A DNA stretch of 64,000 nucleotides from Buttiauxella brennerae ATCC 51605 (GCF_001654925.1 NZ_LXER01000029.1:1-64000); one strand, 5' to 3'; counted from the stretch's first letter, positions 49,323 through 59,374 are shown. A program made the numbers and translations. The notes: generated by a model from the letters alone, not told the origin.

Positions 49323-50663
49323 ATGACGATCTCTGCGTTTAACCACAAAAAACTGACGCTTCACCCTGGTCTGTTCGTAGCACTGAGCGCCATATTTTCA
49401 TTAGGCTCTACGGCATATGCCAATGACACTCCCGCTTCAGGCTACCAGGTTGAAAAAGTGGTTATCCTCAGCCGCCACGGTGTGCGAGCACCCACCAAAA
49501 TGACACAGACCATGCGCGACGTAACGCCTAATACCTGGCCCGAATGGCCAGTAAAACTGGGTTATATCACGCCACGCGGTGAGCATCTGATTAGCCTGAT
49601 GGGCGGGTTTTATCGCGAGAAGTTTCAACAACAGGGCATTTTATCGCAGGGCAGTTGCCCTACACCAAACTCAATTTATGTCTGGGCAGACGTTGATCAG
49701 CGCACGCTTAAAACAGGCGAAGCTTTCCTGGCAGGGCTTGCTCCGCAATGTGGTTTAACTATTCACCACCAGCAGAATCTTGAAAAAGCCGATCCGCTGT
49801 TCCATCCGGTGAAAGCGGGAACCTGTTCAATGGATAAAACTCAAATCCAGCAGGCCGTTGAAAAAGAAGCTCAAACGCCCATTGAGAATCTGAACCAGCA
49901 CTATATTCCCTCTCTGGCCTTGATGAACACGGCCCTCAACTTTTCGACGTCTGCCTGGTGCCAGAAACACAGCGCCGATAAAAGCTGTGATTTAGCGCAA
50001 TCCATGCCGAGCAAGCTGTCGATAAAAGATAATGGCAACAAAGTCGCTCTCGACGGGGCCATTGGCCTTTCGTCTACGCTTGCTGAAATTTTCCTGCTGG
50101 AATATGCGCAAGGGATGCCGCAAGCGGCGTGGGGGAATATTCATTCGAAGCAAGAGTGGGCGTCGCTACTGAAGCTGCATAACGCCCAGTTTGATTTGAT
50201 GGCGCGCACACCTTACATCGCCACACATAACGGAACGCCGTTATTGCAGACCATCAGCCACGCGCTGGAGCCGAAAGCCGACGTAAGCAAACTGCCTGAT
50301 ATCTCACCTGACAATAAGATCCTGTTTATTGCCGGGCACGATACCAATATTGCCAATATCGCAGGCATGCTCAACATGCGCTGGACGCTACCAGGGCAAC
50401 CCGATAATACCCCTCCGGGCGGAGCTTTAGTCTTTGAGCGCCTGGCCGATAAGTCAGGGAAACAATACGTTAGCGTGAGCATGGTATATCAGACTCTCGA
50501 GCAGTTGCGATCCCAAACACCACTTAGCCTTAATCAACCTGCAGGAAGCGTTCAGCTAAAAATTCCTGGCTGTAACGACCAGACGGCTGAAGGATACTGC
50601 CCACTGTCGACGTTCACACGCGTGGTTAGCCAAAGCGTGGAACCCGGCTGTCAGCTACAGTAA
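49323..50663 (+). CDS. Periplasmic 6-phytase (histidine acid phosphatase)
   Basis: Releases phosphate from myo-inositol hexakisphosphate in the periplasm. The 446-residue precursor has a signal peptide cleaved after AYA (residue 33), leaving 413 mature residues from NDTPASGYQ. The catalytic RHGVRAP motif contains H52, and the HD pair is H339-D340 (FIAGHDTN). Several cysteines for disulfides are present. From memory it is nearly identical to the Buttiauxella phytase used as a feed enzyme and clearly related to E. coli AppA. An AGAGG ribosome site precedes the ATG. No PhoB box was recognised upstream. Confidence 0.95.
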   Translation: MTISAFNHKKLTLHPGLFVALSAIFSLGSTAYANDTPASGYQVEKVVILSRHGVRAPTKMTQTMRDVTPNTWPEWPVKLGYITPRGEHLISLMGGFYREKFQQQGILSQGSCPTPNSIYVWADVDQRTLKTGEAFLAGLAPQCGLTIHHQQNLEKADPLFHPVKAGTCSMDKTQIQQAVEKEAQTPIENLNQHYIPSLALMNTALNFSTSAWCQKHSADKSCDLAQSMPSKLSIKDNGNKVALDGAIGLSSTLAEIFLLEYAQGMPQAAWGNIHSKQEWASLLKLHNAQFDLMARTPYIATHNGTPLLQTISHALEPKADVSKLPDISPDNKILFIAGHDTNIANIAGMLNMRWTLPGQPDNTPPGGALVFERLADKSGKQYVSVSMVYQTLEQLRSQTPLSLNQPAGSVQLKIPGCNDQTAEGYCPLSTFTRVVSQSVEPGCQLQ

Positions 50664-50673
50664 ATATCCGACG

Positions 50674-50707
50674 AAAAAAATGCCGCTCGCGATTAAGCGA
50701 ACGGCAT
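50674..50707 (-). terminator. thrABC operon terminator
   Basis: On the minus strand ATGCCG-T-TCGC pairs with GCGA-G-CGGCAT, with one mismatch, around a 6-base loop, followed by TTTTTT. It lies between the convergent thrC and phytase genes, 83 bases after the thrC stop. Confidence 0.85.
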
Positions 50708-50789
50708 TACTTTATGGTTTCGTCGGTCGGATTAGCACGGCGACAGCCGACAAACCTATGCAACTATCGTTGTCAGCAATCCGAAAAAC

Positions 50790-52076
50790 TTACGCTTTGT
50801 TCATCATCAATTCGCGCAGCGCGGCAAAATCGGCTGGCAGATTATGGGAAAGCAGCGGTAAATCAGCACGCTCGGCAAGTTCTGCAGGCAGCGGCAGAGT
50901 TTCGCCCAGAATCTCTTCCACGCTCTCTTTAAACTTAGCTGGATGCGCTGTTCCCAGGAACAGGCCGTATTCGCCCGGCTGAAGCTGGTCACGCAGCGCA
51001 CGGTAAGCAATGGCAGCATGCGGCTCAGAAACATAACCCACTGCTTTCAGCTCTTGCATGGTGGCTTTGGTGGTTTCGTCAGTCACGGTCGCATAACCCA
51101 GGTCGGTCAAACGCCAGGTCTTACGGCGGAACAACTCTTCCACGCGCGGCCAGTTGTTCGGCTGGCTCACATCCATGGCATTAGAAAGCGTAGCCACGGT
51201 GGTTTTCGGGGTCCACTGACCGTTAGCTAAGAAGCGTGGAACGGTGTCGTTGGCATTGGTCGCCGCAATAAAGCGTTTGATAGGCAGACCGAGTGATTTC
51301 GCCAGCAGCCCCGCCGTCAAATCCCCGAAGTTACCGCTTGGTACGGAAACCACTAACTGGTTACGCGCTTCCTGAGGCAGTTGAGCAACCGCTTCAAAGT
51401 AATAGCAAATCTGCGCCAGCAAACGGCTGATGTTGATGGAGTTGGCAGAGTTTAACCCCAGCGCCACTTTCAGCTCTTCATCATCAAACGCTTGTTTCAC
51501 CAGCGCCTGGCAGGCATCAAAATCACCGTCAATGGCGACAGTTTCAATGTTACCGCCGAGCGTGCAGAACAGTTTTTCCTGCAGCGGGCTGATTTTGCCA
51601 CGCGGGTACAAAATCACCACGCGCACATTTTTCAAACCATAAAACGCATGCGCTACCGCAGCACCGGTGTCACCGGAAGTGGCGGTCAGGATAGTGACAG
51701 GCTTGTCGCCGCTGATATGGGTGAGCATCTGCGCCATAAAACGGCCGCCGAAATCTTTAAATGCCAGCGTCGGGCCATGGAACAGCTCAAGGCAGCCGAT
51801 GTCCGGCTCAACACTTTTCACCGGAGCCGGGAAGGCAAACGCTGCGCGAACACGCGCTTCCAGCACTTCTTGCGGGATCTCATCACCGATAAAAGCAGAC
51901 AGAATTTTGCTGCTGCGGGTGACAAAGTCCATCTTCAACATTTCGTCGACTTCAGTCAGTTCGAATTCCGGCAAATCATGTGGGAAAAACAGCCCCTGCT
52001 GCTTACCCAACCCCTGCACAATCGCCTGGGCAAAAGTGACCTGCTCGTTATGATCTTTAAGGTTATACAGTTTCAT
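50790..52076 (-). CDS. thrC: Threonine synthase
   Basis: A PLP enzyme that converts O-phosphohomoserine to threonine, the last step of the pathway. The 428-residue protein shows the PLP lysine in GPTLAFKDFGGRFM near residue 107, the TSGDTGAAVAHAF phosphate/substrate loop and SVPSGNFGDLTAGLLAKSLG near residue 245. It is the last gene of thrLABC, 3 bases after thrB. Confidence 0.98.
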   Translation of the reverse strand: MKLYNLKDHNEQVTFAQAIVQGLGKQQGLFFPHDLPEFELTEVDEMLKMDFVTRSSKILSAFIGDEIPQEVLEARVRAAFAFPAPVKSVEPDIGCLELFHGPTLAFKDFGGRFMAQMLTHISGDKPVTILTATSGDTGAAVAHAFYGLKNVRVVILYPRGKISPLQEKLFCTLGGNIETVAIDGDFDACQALVKQAFDDEELKVALGLNSANSINISRLLAQICYYFEAVAQLPQEARNQLVVSVPSGNFGDLTAGLLAKSLGLPIKRFIAATNANDTVPRFLANGQWTPKTTVATLSNAMDVSQPNNWPRVEELFRRKTWRLTDLGYATVTDETTKATMQELKAVGYVSEPHAAIAYRALRDQLQPGEYGLFLGTAHPAKFKESVEEILGETLPLPAELAERADLPLLSHNLPADFAALRELMMNKA

Positions 52077-52079
52077 GCG

Positions 52080-53009
52080 TTATCCCAAAACTCGTGCGCC
52101 CGCCGTATCCAGACGGCAAATATGTACAAAACCTTCCTGGTTCTGCAAATAGTGTTGGCTGAGCCAGTCAGCCACGCGTTGTGCGGTATCAGTGTTATCG
52201 CACAGCGCAAAGAGAGTTGGGCCGGAACCCGAAATACCACTCGCCAGAGCACCAATATCCGCTGCGGCCTGGCGTGCTTCGTTAAAGCGCGGCAGCAATT
52301 TAGCGCGGTACGGCTCGGCAATCACATCACGCATTAGTTTTGCCGCAAGCTGTGGCTGGCGGGTATGACATGCGTGAATAAAGCCCGCCAGATGACGACC
52401 GTGGCTGATGCAATCCTGGCGGCGGTACTGCGCAGGCAAGATTGCGCGAGCTTCAGCGGTAGAGACTTTAATCCCCGGATACGCCAGCACCCACAACCAC
52501 TCATCAAAACCCGGAACAGACTGGCTGATGATGCCATTTTCTTCAATCATCAACTGCATGCCGCCAAGGAAACACGGTGCGACGTTGTCATAATGAACGC
52601 TGCCCGAAATGCGCCCTTCCAGCTCGCCCATCAGGCTCAACAAACGGTTGTCGCTCAACGGCTTGCCGCAGTATTCGTTCATCGCCATTAAACCTGCGAC
52701 CACGGAACACGCGCTGGAACCCAGACCGGAACCAATCGGCATGCTTTTTTCCAGTGTCATCTTCACCGGAATGTTTTTGCCGATTTCCTGGCAGAAGCGT
52801 TCCCAGCACTGATACACGATATTTTCACGTGGTTCGTCTGGCAACTTACTGGCAAAGCGGCCGATGTTATTCAAACTAAAGGTGTCTGCCGCTTCAACAG
52901 TCACATAATCCCCGAGCAGCGAGCCATCAATCGGCGAAACTGCCGCGCCCAGCACATCAAACCCGACGCTCATATTGGCACTGGAAGCCGGGGCGTATAC
53001 TTTAACCAT
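52080..53009 (-). CDS. thrB: Homoserine kinase
   Basis: A GHMP-family kinase that phosphorylates homoserine for ThrC. The 309-residue protein has [20 protein letters not shown] at the N terminus, the ATP loop [19 protein letters not shown] near residue 91 and the C-terminal [11 protein letters not shown] motif. It sits one base after the thrA stop and is translationally coupled in the operon. Confidence 0.98.
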   Translation of the reverse strand: MVKVYAPASSANMSVGFDVLGAAVSPIDGSLLGDYVTVEAADTFSLNNIGRFASKLPDEPRENIVYQCWERFCQEIGKNIPVKMTLEKSMPIGSGLGSSACSVVAGLMAMNEYCGKPLSDNRLLSLMGELEGRISGSVHYDNVAPCFLGGMQLMIEENGIISQSVPGFDEWLWVLAYPGIKVSTAEARAILPAQYRRQDCISHGRHLAGFIHACHTRQPQLAAKLMRDVIAEPYRAKLLPRFNEARQAAADIGALASGISGSGPTLFALCDNTDTAQRVADWLSQHYLQNQEGFVHICRLDTAGARVLG

Positions 53010-53010
53010 C

Positions 53011-55473
53011 TTAAACTCCTAACTTCCATGACAAAGTGCGCAATAAGTCGGCGAAAACACCGGCAGCAGTAACATCATTTCCTGCTCCGTAACCACGCAG
53101 GACGAGGGGTAACGGCTGATAGTAATGGCTATAAAACGCCAGCGCGTTTTCACCATTTTTAACTTTATACAATGGGTCGTTGCCATCCACGGCATCAATT
53201 TTAACTTTACAGCTACCGTCAGCCTCGATGACGCCAACATAGCGCAGCACTTTGCCTTCGTCGCGGGCTTTTGCCACACGCGCGGAAAACTCATCATCGA
53301 GTTGCGGCAAGCGCGCCATAAACGACTCGACATCACCTGTAGAATCAAACGATTCCGGTAATACTGGCTCAATGATGATATCCGAAAGCTCAAAATTACT
53401 GCCGGTTTCACGCGCCAGAATTAACAGCTTACGCGCCACATCCATACCTGAAAGATCATCGCGCGGATCGGGTTCGGTATACCCCATTTCACGGGCAACG
53501 TTGGTGGCTTCTGAAAGGCTCATGCCTTCGTCCAGTTTGCCAAAAATAAATGACAGGGAGCCGGAAAGCACGCCAGAGAAACGCTGTAACTCGTCACCCG
53601 CATTCAGCAGGTTTTGCAGGTTTTCGATAACCGGCAAACCCGCACCGACGTTGGTGTCATAAAGGAACTTACGGCGGGATTTTGCCGCCGCATTACGCAT
53701 CTGATGGTAGTAATTCATGGTGGAAGTGTTCGCCTTTTTATTCGGCGTCACCACGTGGAAACCTTCACCAAGGAAATCTGCATACTGGTCAGCAACCGCC
53801 TGGCTGGAGGTACAGTCAACAATGACGGGGTTGAGCAAGTGATACTCTTTTACCAGACGAATCAGGCGGCCAAGGTTGAACGGCTCTTTTGCCTGAGCCA
53901 GCTCTTCCTGCCAGTTATCCAGATTCAGGCCGTGAATATTGGTCAGTAGCGCTTTCGAGTTCGCAATGCCGCACACGCGCAGGTCAATATGCTTCTGCTT
54001 CAGCCACGCCTGCTGGCGCTTAACCTGTTCAACCAGTGCTGCACCCACGCCACCCACACCAATCAGGAACACTTCGATAACCTGGTCGGTATTAAACAGC
54101 ATCTGGTGCGTGACGCGCACACCTGTGGTGGCATCATCGTTGCTGACAACAACCGAAATGGAACGCTCTGAAGAGCCCTGTGCAATCGCCACAATGTTGA
54201 TGTTGGCGCGCGCAAGGGCGGCAAAGAACTTGGCGGAAATGCCACGCAGAGTACGCATGCCATCACCCACTACGGAGATGATTGCCAGGTGCTCCATGAT
54301 AGCCATCGGCTCAAGCAAACCCTCTTTCAGCTCAAGGTAAAACTCATCTTCCATCGCACGGCGAGCACGGGCACAGTCACCCTGCGGCACGCAGAAGCTG
54401 ATGCTGTATTCAGACGATGACTGAGTAATCAGCACCACAGAAATGCCCGCGCGAGACATCGCGGCGAACACGCGAGCTGCCATGCCAACCATGCCTTTCA
54501 TGCCAGGACCGGACACGTTAAACATCGCCATGTTATTCAGGTTAGTAATGCCCTTAACCGGCAAGCCGTCTTCATCGCTTTCCGCGCCAATTAAGGTGCC
54601 TGGCGCTTGCGGGTTACCGGTGTTTTTAATCAGGCAAGGGATTTGGAACTGTGCGATAGGGGTAATGGTACGAGGATGAAGGACTTTAGCACCGAAGTAA
54701 GAAAGCTCCATGGCCTCCTGATACGACATTGATTTCAGCAGCCTGGCGTCGGGTACCTGGCGCGGGTCGCAAGTATAAACCCCATCAACATCAGTCCAGA
54801 TTTCGCAACAGTCTGCACGTAAACAGGCAGCCAGCACGGCAGCGGAATAGTCAGAACCATTGCGGCCCAGAACGACCAACTCACCCTTTTCGTTACCGGC
54901 AGTAAAGCCTGCCATCAGGATCATATGGTCAGCCGGAATGCGGCTGGCGGCGATACGGCGAGTGGACTCAGTAATATCAACGGTGGACTCAAGGTAATGC
55001 CCAACAGCAAGCAGCTTCTCGACCGGATTAATCACGGTGACGTTGTGGCCGCGAGCTTTCAACAGTTCAGCCATGATAGCGATAGAGAGCTTTTCACCCC
55101 GGCAGATGATGGCCGCGTTGATGCTGTCCGGGCATTGCCCCAGCAGGCTGATACCATGCAGAATGTGCTTCAGCTGCGCAAACTCTTGCTCAACAAAGGT
55201 TTTGAGCTGTGCCGCCGGGAAACCAGGTTGCGCCTTCGCAAGGCCGTTGAGGAGATCGCTAAAAATACGCTCGGAGTCACTGATATTCGGTGCAGCATCC
55301 TGGCCGCCAATGGTTTTTTCAATCATGGCAACGAGGTGATTGGTAATTTTCGCCGGGGCAGACAGCACGGTGGCGACCTGCCCCTGTTTGGCATTGCTTT
55401 CCAGGATATCGGCAACACGCAGAAAACGCTCTGCATTTGCCACTGAAGTACCACCGAATTTCAACACTCGCAT
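53011..55473 (-). CDS. thrA: Bifunctional aspartokinase I/homoserine dehydrogenase I
   Basis: An 820-residue fusion enzyme that catalyses the first and third steps of threonine synthesis and is feedback-inhibited by threonine. The aspartokinase domain starts [21 protein letters not shown]; two ACT-type regulatory segments lie around residues 320-450. The homoserine dehydrogenase half begins with the Rossmann motif [13 protein letters not shown] near residue 470 and carries the [17 protein letters not shown] active-site segment. It follows the thr leader and attenuator. Confidence 0.98.
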   Translation of the reverse strand: MRVLKFGGTSVANAERFLRVADILESNAKQGQVATVLSAPAKITNHLVAMIEKTIGGQDAAPNISDSERIFSDLLNGLAKAQPGFPAAQLKTFVEQEFAQLKHILHGISLLGQCPDSINAAIICRGEKLSIAIMAELLKARGHNVTVINPVEKLLAVGHYLESTVDITESTRRIAASRIPADHMILMAGFTAGNEKGELVVLGRNGSDYSAAVLAACLRADCCEIWTDVDGVYTCDPRQVPDARLLKSMSYQEAMELSYFGAKVLHPRTITPIAQFQIPCLIKNTGNPQAPGTLIGAESDEDGLPVKGITNLNNMAMFNVSGPGMKGMVGMAARVFAAMSRAGISVVLITQSSSEYSISFCVPQGDCARARRAMEDEFYLELKEGLLEPMAIMEHLAIISVVGDGMRTLRGISAKFFAALARANINIVAIAQGSSERSISVVVSNDDATTGVRVTHQMLFNTDQVIEVFLIGVGGVGAALVEQVKRQQAWLKQKHIDLRVCGIANSKALLTNIHGLNLDNWQEELAQAKEPFNLGRLIRLVKEYHLLNPVIVDCTSSQAVADQYADFLGEGFHVVTPNKKANTSTMNYYHQMRNAAAKSRRKFLYDTNVGAGLPVIENLQNLLNAGDELQRFSGVLSGSLSFIFGKLDEGMSLSEATNVAREMGYTEPDPRDDLSGMDVARKLLILARETGSNFELSDIIIEPVLPESFDSTGDVESFMARLPQLDDEFSARVAKARDEGKVLRYVGVIEADGSCKVKIDAVDGNDPLYKVKNGENALAFYSHYYQPLPLVLRGYGAGNDVTAAGVFADLLRTLSWKLGV

Positions 55474-55498
55474 TTGTTATTACCCTTGAGTTTTTAGT

Positions 55499-55537
55499 CC
55501 AAAAAAAAGCCCGCACTGTTTAGGTGCGGGCTTTTTT
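55499..55537 (-). terminator. thr operon attenuator
   Basis: On the minus strand GCCCGCAC pairs with GTGCGGGC around a 7-base loop, flanked by A and T tracts, with the last arm running into TTTTTTTT. It lies 18 bases after the thrL stop and about 25 bases before the thrA start, the classical position. The thrL end also contains GGTGCGGGC, which can pair with the upstream arm to form the antiterminator. Confidence 0.92.
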
Positions 55538-55555
55538 CGTTTTTCCTGGTATGCG

Positions 55556-55624
55556 TCAGCCCGCACCGTTACCTGTGGTAATGGTGGTTGTAATAATTGT
55601 GGTCATCGGGCTGATACGAATCAT
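55556..55624 (-). CDS. thrL: thr operon leader peptide
   Basis: A 22-residue leader peptide with a block of Thr and Ile codons (residues 8-17 are TTIITTTITT), seven Thr and five Ile in total, ending GNGAG as in E. coli. Ribosome stalling at these codons when charged tRNA-Thr or tRNA-Ile is short prevents formation of the attenuator. The first six residues (MIRISP) differ from the E. coli leader as I remember it, while the regulatory block and C terminus are kept. Confidence 0.92.
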   Translation of the reverse strand: MIRISPMTTIITTTITTGNGAG

Positions 55625-55659
55625 GGATGTTGTGTGCTCGTAATATGATTTACCTATAT

Positions 55660-55688
55660 TGACTAAAGTATCCGAGGGTTTAAGTCAA
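55660..55688 (-). promoter_or_regulatory. Probable thrLABC promoter
   Basis: Minus-strand TTGACT (55683-55688) with a poor -10 (TAGTCA, 55660-55665) at 17 bp, followed by AATATAGG. The same TTGACT and AATATAGG elements occur before E. coli thrL as I recall it. Confidence 0.45.
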
Positions 55689-55781
55689 TTTATTTTTAAT
55701 TTTACCACTGTTAGTGACACAGCTTCTGAACACTGATTAACCATCAAAAACCACGATCATTACGCTGAAAAAATGGGGGAA

Positions 55782-56510
55782 TCACACCCCATCCTCACTG
55801 CCTTTAACGCGGTTATTAGCATTATTATCTGGCAGTTTTTTTTCAATATCATGAAGCAGACGATGCAACATTGCCGTATCGCGCTGAGCTAACAGGCCAA
55901 GACGCTGTTGTAACCAGTCGACCATTTTTTGGTCGCCTTTCGCCTCAACACGTTCAAGCAAGGTTGTGATGCGAGAACGCAGTGCATTTAACTGTTTAGC
56001 ATCCACCACATCATGTTCCGGCGCAGGAAGCTGCATAAGCGCGGAGAGTTGGTAGCTATAAACCATTACCGCCTGGCCAAGATTCAACGATGGGTAATCA
56101 GCAACCATTGGCACGCCGGTTAAAACGTCTGCCAGTTCCAGCTCTTCATTGGTCAGCCCGGAATCTTCACGGCCAAATACCAGCGCTGCGGTGCCGACCC
56201 AGCTACGTTTTTCTTCCAGCAGGGGAACCAGTTGCTGCGGAGTGGCGTAGTAATGGAATTTCGCGCGGCTACGGGCGGTTGTCGCAATAGTAAAATCGAC
56301 GTCATGTAAGGCTTGCGCCAGCGTATTGAAATGCTGCGCATTATCCAGCACGTCACCGGAACCATGTGCCACCCAGCGAGCTTCAGGTTGGCGGTCGGCT
56401 TCGCTGTCAACAACGCGTAATTCCGTAAACCCCATGGTCTTCATGGCACGGGCTGCAGCACCTACATTTTCAGCTCTGGCCGGTGCGACCAAAATAATTA
56501 TAAAACGCAT
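55782..56510 (-). CDS. yjtD: TrmJ-like SPOUT RNA methyltransferase YjtD (LasT)
   Basis: A 242-residue SPOUT-class (SpoU/TrmH) methyltransferase related to TrmJ, with a putative RNA ribose target. The knotted fold is marked by IILVAPARAENVGAAARAMKTMGF at the N terminus, ALVFGREDSGLTNEELELAD near residue 112 and VPMVADYPSLNLGQAVMVYSY near residue 133. The ATG at 56510 (MRFIIILVAPARAE) matches E. coli; the frame runs 17 codons further upstream. It lies between thrL and arcA as in E. coli. Confidence 0.92.
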   Translation of the reverse strand: MRFIIILVAPARAENVGAAARAMKTMGFTELRVVDSEADRQPEARWVAHGSGDVLDNAQHFNTLAQALHDVDFTIATTARSRAKFHYYATPQQLVPLLEEKRSWVGTAALVFGREDSGLTNEELELADVLTGVPMVADYPSLNLGQAVMVYSYQLSALMQLPAPEHDVVDAKQLNALRSRITTLLERVEAKGDQKMVDWLQQRLGLLAQRDTAMLHRLLHDIEKKLPDNNANNRVKGSEDGV

Positions 56511-56825
56511 TAAAACTCTCTTTCGAAAAAGTGTCCAATATCGGATATTCACAAGATCCAAATGATAATACGCATCAAAAATTTACATTAAGGTAACATT
56601 TACCTATAGAATGTATGAAATGCGAATCATAAGCACCCTGAATACATATTGGTGGTTTGACCAGCTAGCAACGAAGCGATACATTCATATAATCTATTGT
56701 TTTAATAGATAAAAACAGACAAAAAGCATCATCAGCAATCAGATTTACGTTCTTTACTAATCAATTGCCGTAACTATATTGATTATTAAAAAAATGTGAC
56801 GGAAGATTGCAAAACGCTGCGATGA

Positions 56826-56872
56826 TTTCATCAAACTGTTAACGTGCTACAATTGAATTTGATATATGTCAA
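56826..56872 (+). promoter_or_regulatory. Candidate arcA promoter and FNR-like box
   Basis: TTTCAT (56826-56831) and TACAAT (56848-56853) are 16 bp apart. TTGATATATGTCAA (56859-56872) resembles the FNR site TTGATNNNNATCAA with one base changed. Anaerobic control of arcA by FNR is known in E. coli. The leader from here to the ATG would be about 290 bases. The AT-rich 56511-56820 stretch shows nothing I can name. Confidence 0.5.
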
Positions 56873-56887
56873 CGAAGCGTAGTTTTA

Positions 56888-57055
56888 TCAGATGTCTAAA
56901 GCGGTCCTGCCTGTTATGTTGCTGTTAAAATGGTTAGGATAACAATCGTTTTTGACACCGTCGGGTCCAGAGGGAAAAGTACCCACGACCAAGCTAATGA
57001 TGTTGTTGACGTTGATGGAAAGTGCATCAAGAACGCAATTACGTACTTTAGTCAT
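56888..57055 (-). CDS. yjjY: YjjY-like small ORF antisense to the arcA leader
   Basis: A 55-codon frame (ATG at 57055, TGA at 56888) whose first 28 residues (MTKVRNCVLDALSINVNN and onward) match E. coli YjjY as I recall it. It then departs because of one extra T within a TTTT run near 56977-56980. The nucleotides on both sides remain highly alike, so selection appears to act on the arcA leader, not on this peptide. Doubtful as a protein-coding gene. Confidence 0.35.
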   Translation of the reverse strand: MTKVRNCVLDALSINVNNIISLVVGTFPSGPDGVKNDCYPNHFNSNITGRTALDI

Positions 57056-57151
57056 GTTACGCCAGACATGTTAATTTATGGCATGTATTAGGCAGGTCAG
57101 GGACTTTTGTACTTCCTGTTTTGATTTAGTTGGCAATTTTAGGTAGCAAAC

Positions 57152-57868
57152 ATGCAGACCCCGCACATTCTTATCGTCGAAGACGAATTAGTAACACGCA
57201 ACACGTTAAAGAGCATTTTTGAAGCTGAAGGTTATGATGTTTTTGAAGCGACTGATGGCGCTGAAATGCATCAAATCCTTTCTGATAATGACATTAACCT
57301 GGTCATTATGGATATCAACCTGCCGGGTAAAAATGGCCTGCTGCTGGCACGTGAGCTACGCGAGCAAGCCAATGTGGCACTGATGTTCCTGACAGGTCGC
57401 GACAACGAAGTGGATAAAATCCTTGGCCTTGAAATCGGCGCAGATGATTACATCACTAAGCCATTCAACCCACGTGAATTAACCATCCGTGCGCGTAACC
57501 TATTGTCTCGTACCATGAATCTGGGTGCAATCAGCGAAGAACGTCGTTCCGTTGAAAGCTACAAATTCAATGGCTGGGAACTGGATATCAACAGCCGCTC
57601 ATTGGTCAGCCCAAATGGTGAGCAGTACAAGTTGCCGCGTAGCGAATTCCGCGCCATGCTGCACTTCTGTGAAAACCCAGGGAAAATTCAGTCCCGCGCT
57701 GAATTGCTGAAGAAAATGACAGGCCGTGAGCTGAAGCCACACGATCGTACTGTTGACGTCACAATTCGTCGTATTCGTAAGCACTTCGAATCGACCCCTG
57801 ATACACCTGAAATCATCGCTACGATCCACGGCGAAGGTTATCGCTTCTGCGGCGATTTACAGGAATAA
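57152..57868 (+). CDS. arcA: Two-component response regulator ArcA
   Basis: A 238-residue OmpR-type regulator of respiratory control, phosphorylated by ArcB under low oxygen. The receiver domain has D54 in [12 protein letters not shown] and a conserved Lys in [11 protein letters not shown]. The DNA-binding winged helix occupies about residues 135-235 ([33 protein letters not shown]). The preceding 200 bp are nearly the same as in E. coli, pointing to a long functional leader. It is a single gene with its own terminator. Confidence 0.99.
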   Translation: MQTPHILIVEDELVTRNTLKSIFEAEGYDVFEATDGAEMHQILSDNDINLVIMDINLPGKNGLLLARELREQANVALMFLTGRDNEVDKILGLEIGADDYITKPFNPRELTIRARNLLSRTMNLGAISEERRSVESYKFNGWELDINSRSLVSPNGEQYKLPRSEFRAMLHFCENPGKIQSRAELLKKMTGRELKPHDRTVDVTIRRIRKHFESTPDTPEIIATIHGEGYRFCGDLQE

Positions 57869-57890
57869 CCTGTAATCAAACATGATTGTT

Positions 57891-57920
57891 AAAGGGCGGA
57901 TTTTTATCCGCCCTTTTCTT
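57891..57920 (+). terminator. arcA terminator
   Basis: AAAGGGCGGAT pairs with ATCCGCCCTTT around TTTT and is followed by TCTTTTT, 22 bases after the arcA stop. Confidence 0.92.
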
Positions 57921-57937
57921 TTTCCCCGGCTAACCGA

Positions 57938-59296
57938 CTACTTCCATAACCGAAACCTTTCTGAATCGTTCCGCGTATCACCTGCGGCGGCTGTCTGGGC
58001 TTTTCTGCCCATGCCATACCAGTCAATATTGCGCGTCAGCAGCATAATGGCGGACAGCGATACAAACAGCACCCCAGTACCTAACAGCAAAGCGCTATCT
58101 TCGGACTGAAGAAGCAGCCAGAGCACCGCATCGAGCACCAATAGCCCCATCGTGAACATCACACTCGCTTTCCCGCTTTTCAGTACCGCTTTGAGATAAA
58201 AACCGTTAATCCCTGCGCAGACCAGACTTGCCAGCAGCCACGCCGCGTTAAAGCCGGTGTGTTCCGACACCGCCAATAGAACCAGATAGAACATCACCAG
58301 TGACAGGCCCACCAGTAAGTACTGCATCGGATGAACACGTAAACCGGTCAGCGTCTCCAGCAGGAAGAAGCTCATAAAGGTTAACCCAATCAGCAAGATG
58401 GCATACTTTACGGCACGGTCTGTCAATTGATACTGGTCGACAGGGTTCGCTACAGTGACGCTAAAAGCAGGTAAATGGTCAACATCAATTAACTGACCAT
58501 CATAGAAATGGGTATTCAGATTGTTGGCAAACCAGGTACTTTGCCAGTTGGCGCTAAACCCGCTTTCGTTCACCGTGCGCTGTTGCGGCAGGAAATCGCC
58601 AATAAAATTAGGGTGTGGCCAGTTACTGGTCAGGCTGAACTGGCTATTACGCCCAATCGGCACAACGGCGAGCTGTTTAGTCCCCATCAAATCCAGGTTA
58701 AAACGCAGGGTTAGTTTCTCATCCTTAAGCCGTTCAACAGGGAGAATGGCATGTAGCCCCTGCTCGATTCCAGGCAGATGACTGCCAGGTTCAATCGGAT
58801 ATGACTTACCGTTGATCGCAAGCTCACCCACTTTACCGATACCGCGAGAATCCCCTACTGCCAGCACGATATACGGTTCCCCAAACTGAGTGTTTTGGTC
58901 CGTGTCGTTTTCGAGTTGCTGGCGATTAAACGTAGCATCAAGCGTAATGGCAGTGCGCCAGATTTGCCCTTCATAAATACCAATGCGGCGTGGTTCAACG
59001 GTTTGCTTTCCCACAATATTTAAATTTTCTGGCAGGTAATAGCGGATAAACCGGCGCTCTTTTTTAACCTCTTTTTTGTCTTCTATTACGGTCGTCAGCT
59101 CCGTTACGGGAATGGCAATCAGCGGGCCAGTCAGGGTTTGCGGCCCGCTGGTGCTCTGACGCAGAGATTGTTCAACATCATCCCGGTAGCTACTGCGTTC
59201 GTTAATTAACGAACTGAGCATATTTAACGGAATCAACAGCACAACCATACATCCCAATAAAGTCATCACTTTCCAGAACAACGCAGATTTAAACAT
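57938..59296 (-). CDS. creD: Inner-membrane protein CreD
   Basis: A 452-residue envelope protein of the CreBC regulon, linked in E. coli and relatives to colicin E2 tolerance and beta-lactam response. An N-terminal span (FWKVMTLLGCMVVLLIPLNMLSSLI) is followed by a large periplasmic domain (STSGPQTLTGPLIAIPVTEL, TLTSNWPHPNFIGDFLPQQRTV) and about six C-terminal spans (HPMQYLLVGLSLVMFYLVLLA). The ATG at 59296 is chosen for its GGAGGGG site. A cre-tag lies about 63 bp upstream. Confidence 0.95.
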   Translation of the reverse strand: MFKSALFWKVMTLLGCMVVLLIPLNMLSSLINERSSYRDDVEQSLRQSTSGPQTLTGPLIAIPVTELTTVIEDKKEVKKERRFIRYYLPENLNIVGKQTVEPRRIGIYEGQIWRTAITLDATFNRQQLENDTDQNTQFGEPYIVLAVGDSRGIGKVGELAINGKSYPIEPGSHLPGIEQGLHAILPVERLKDEKLTLRFNLDLMGTKQLAVVPIGRNSQFSLTSNWPHPNFIGDFLPQQRTVNESGFSANWQSTWFANNLNTHFYDGQLIDVDHLPAFSVTVANPVDQYQLTDRAVKYAILLIGLTFMSFFLLETLTGLRVHPMQYLLVGLSLVMFYLVLLAVSEHTGFNAAWLLASLVCAGINGFYLKAVLKSGKASVMFTMGLLVLDAVLWLLLQSEDSALLLGTGVLFVSLSAIMLLTRNIDWYGMGRKAQTAAAGDTRNDSERFRLWK

Positions 59297-59358
59297 AATC
59301 CCCTCCATTTTTGATTTTGAGAGGATAGAGTGGTTGTGTGGGGGCTAAATGAAGTTGT

Positions 59359-59374
59359 GTGAAGGGAGAGTGAA
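59359..59374 (-). promoter_or_regulatory. cre-tag (CreB binding site) upstream of creD
   Basis: On the minus strand TTCACTCTCCCTTCAC is a perfect TTCAC-N6-TTCAC direct repeat, the known CreB recognition sequence. It lies in the creC-creD gap, which places creD under CreBC control separately from creABC. Confidence 0.88.

Noticed and set aside
51492-52337. 281-codon plus-strand open frame
   Set aside because: It is antisense to thrC and thrB, and its translation looks like shadow sequence rich in Arg, His and Gln.
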